6,423 nt of DNA from Bradyrhizobium sp. GTDB lineage: Bacteria > Pseudomonadota > Alphaproteobacteria > Rhizobiales > Xanthobacteraceae. Numbering within the stretch: position 1 is the stretch's first letter; every line of letters begins with the position of its first letter. Made by a program: the position numbers and the translations under genes. Positions 6,326 through 6,423 of the stretch are shown here, one piece after another. The notes under the pieces were generated by a model. It was not told where the DNA came from. It did not search any database and was given only the letters and a program-made list of their open reading frames with translations. Location of the stretch: positions 1 to 6,423 of the forward strand of contig JAQGKC010000500.1 in assembly GCA_028290305.1 (NCBI GenBank), given 5' to 3'.

Positions 6326-6415
6326 TGGCGGAGAGGGAGGGATTCGAACCCCCGATAGGCTTGCACCTATGCCGCATTTCGAGTGCGGTGCATTCGACCA
6401 CTCTGCCACCTCTCC
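6326..6415 (-). tRNA. tRNA-Ser (anticodon CGA)
   Basis: This is a complete 90-base class II tRNA on the minus strand, with CCA encoded (plus-strand TGG 6326-6328). The acceptor stem GGAGAGG (from 6415) pairs fully with CCTCTCC before the discriminator G. The anticodon stem CCGCA/TGCGG encloses the loop CTCGAAA with anticodon CGA (plus-strand 6379-6381), which reads UCG serine codons. A long variable arm (ATAGG/CCTAT) is typical of tRNA-Ser, and the T-arm has the TTCGAAT loop with one G-U pair in its stem. The D-stem is GCA/TGC. Only 8 bases of upstream sequence are in the window, so the promoter is not visible. Confidence 0.97.
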
Positions 6416-6423
6416 AGGCGCCA

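Noticed and set aside
1..6423. CRISPR array, riboswitch, toxin-antitoxin pair or phage genes
   Set aside because: I found no regularly spaced repeats, no riboswitch-like leader and no matching protein families.

Overview
The window is a GC-rich stretch of chromosome that looks alphaproteobacterial. A Bradyrhizobium/Rhodopseudomonas-like member of the Hyphomicrobiales is my best guess. The guess rests on codon choice, on the density of LysR regulators, and on a small exported protein (1286-1804) of a type I associate with that group. No search was run. I see six complete protein genes, one partial gene and one tRNA. Nothing here is a clearly undescribed system; most of it is ordinary accessory chromosome.

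Left part (1-1804), plus strand: the C-terminal part of a MipA/OmpV-type outer-membrane protein is followed after 7 bases by a lipoprotein gene with no recognisable family. About 100 bases further on is a small Sec-exported protein with a predicted all-beta fold. All three products are envelope proteins, and the first two look like one operon.

Middle part (1912-3846): a LysR-type regulator (minus strand) is divergent from a zinc-free NADPH:quinone oxidoreductase (plus strand). The 90-base gap between them carries a perfect 16-base palindrome, one base from the regulator's start codon. This is the classic arrangement of a LysR regulator next to its target gene.

Right part (3914-6157): a 12-helix MFS exporter of the YdhP/AraJ type (minus strand) is divergent from a second LysR regulator of the CrgA-like branch (plus strand). 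An inverted repeat ATTCAT-N7-ATGAAT lies just before the regulator's start. The oxidoreductase and the exporter converge on a strong hairpin at 3852-3877 that probably terminates transcription. The two modules together suggest a response to quinone-like or other toxic small molecules, by reduction and by export. That link is inference from gene content.

Right edge (6158-6415): 168 bases without a gene hold short imperfect direct repeats and a TGTCCGG/CCGGACA palindrome that resemble an insertion-sequence end. They are followed by a complete minus-strand tRNA-Ser(CGA) gene. No gene-free stretch exceeds 300 bases.
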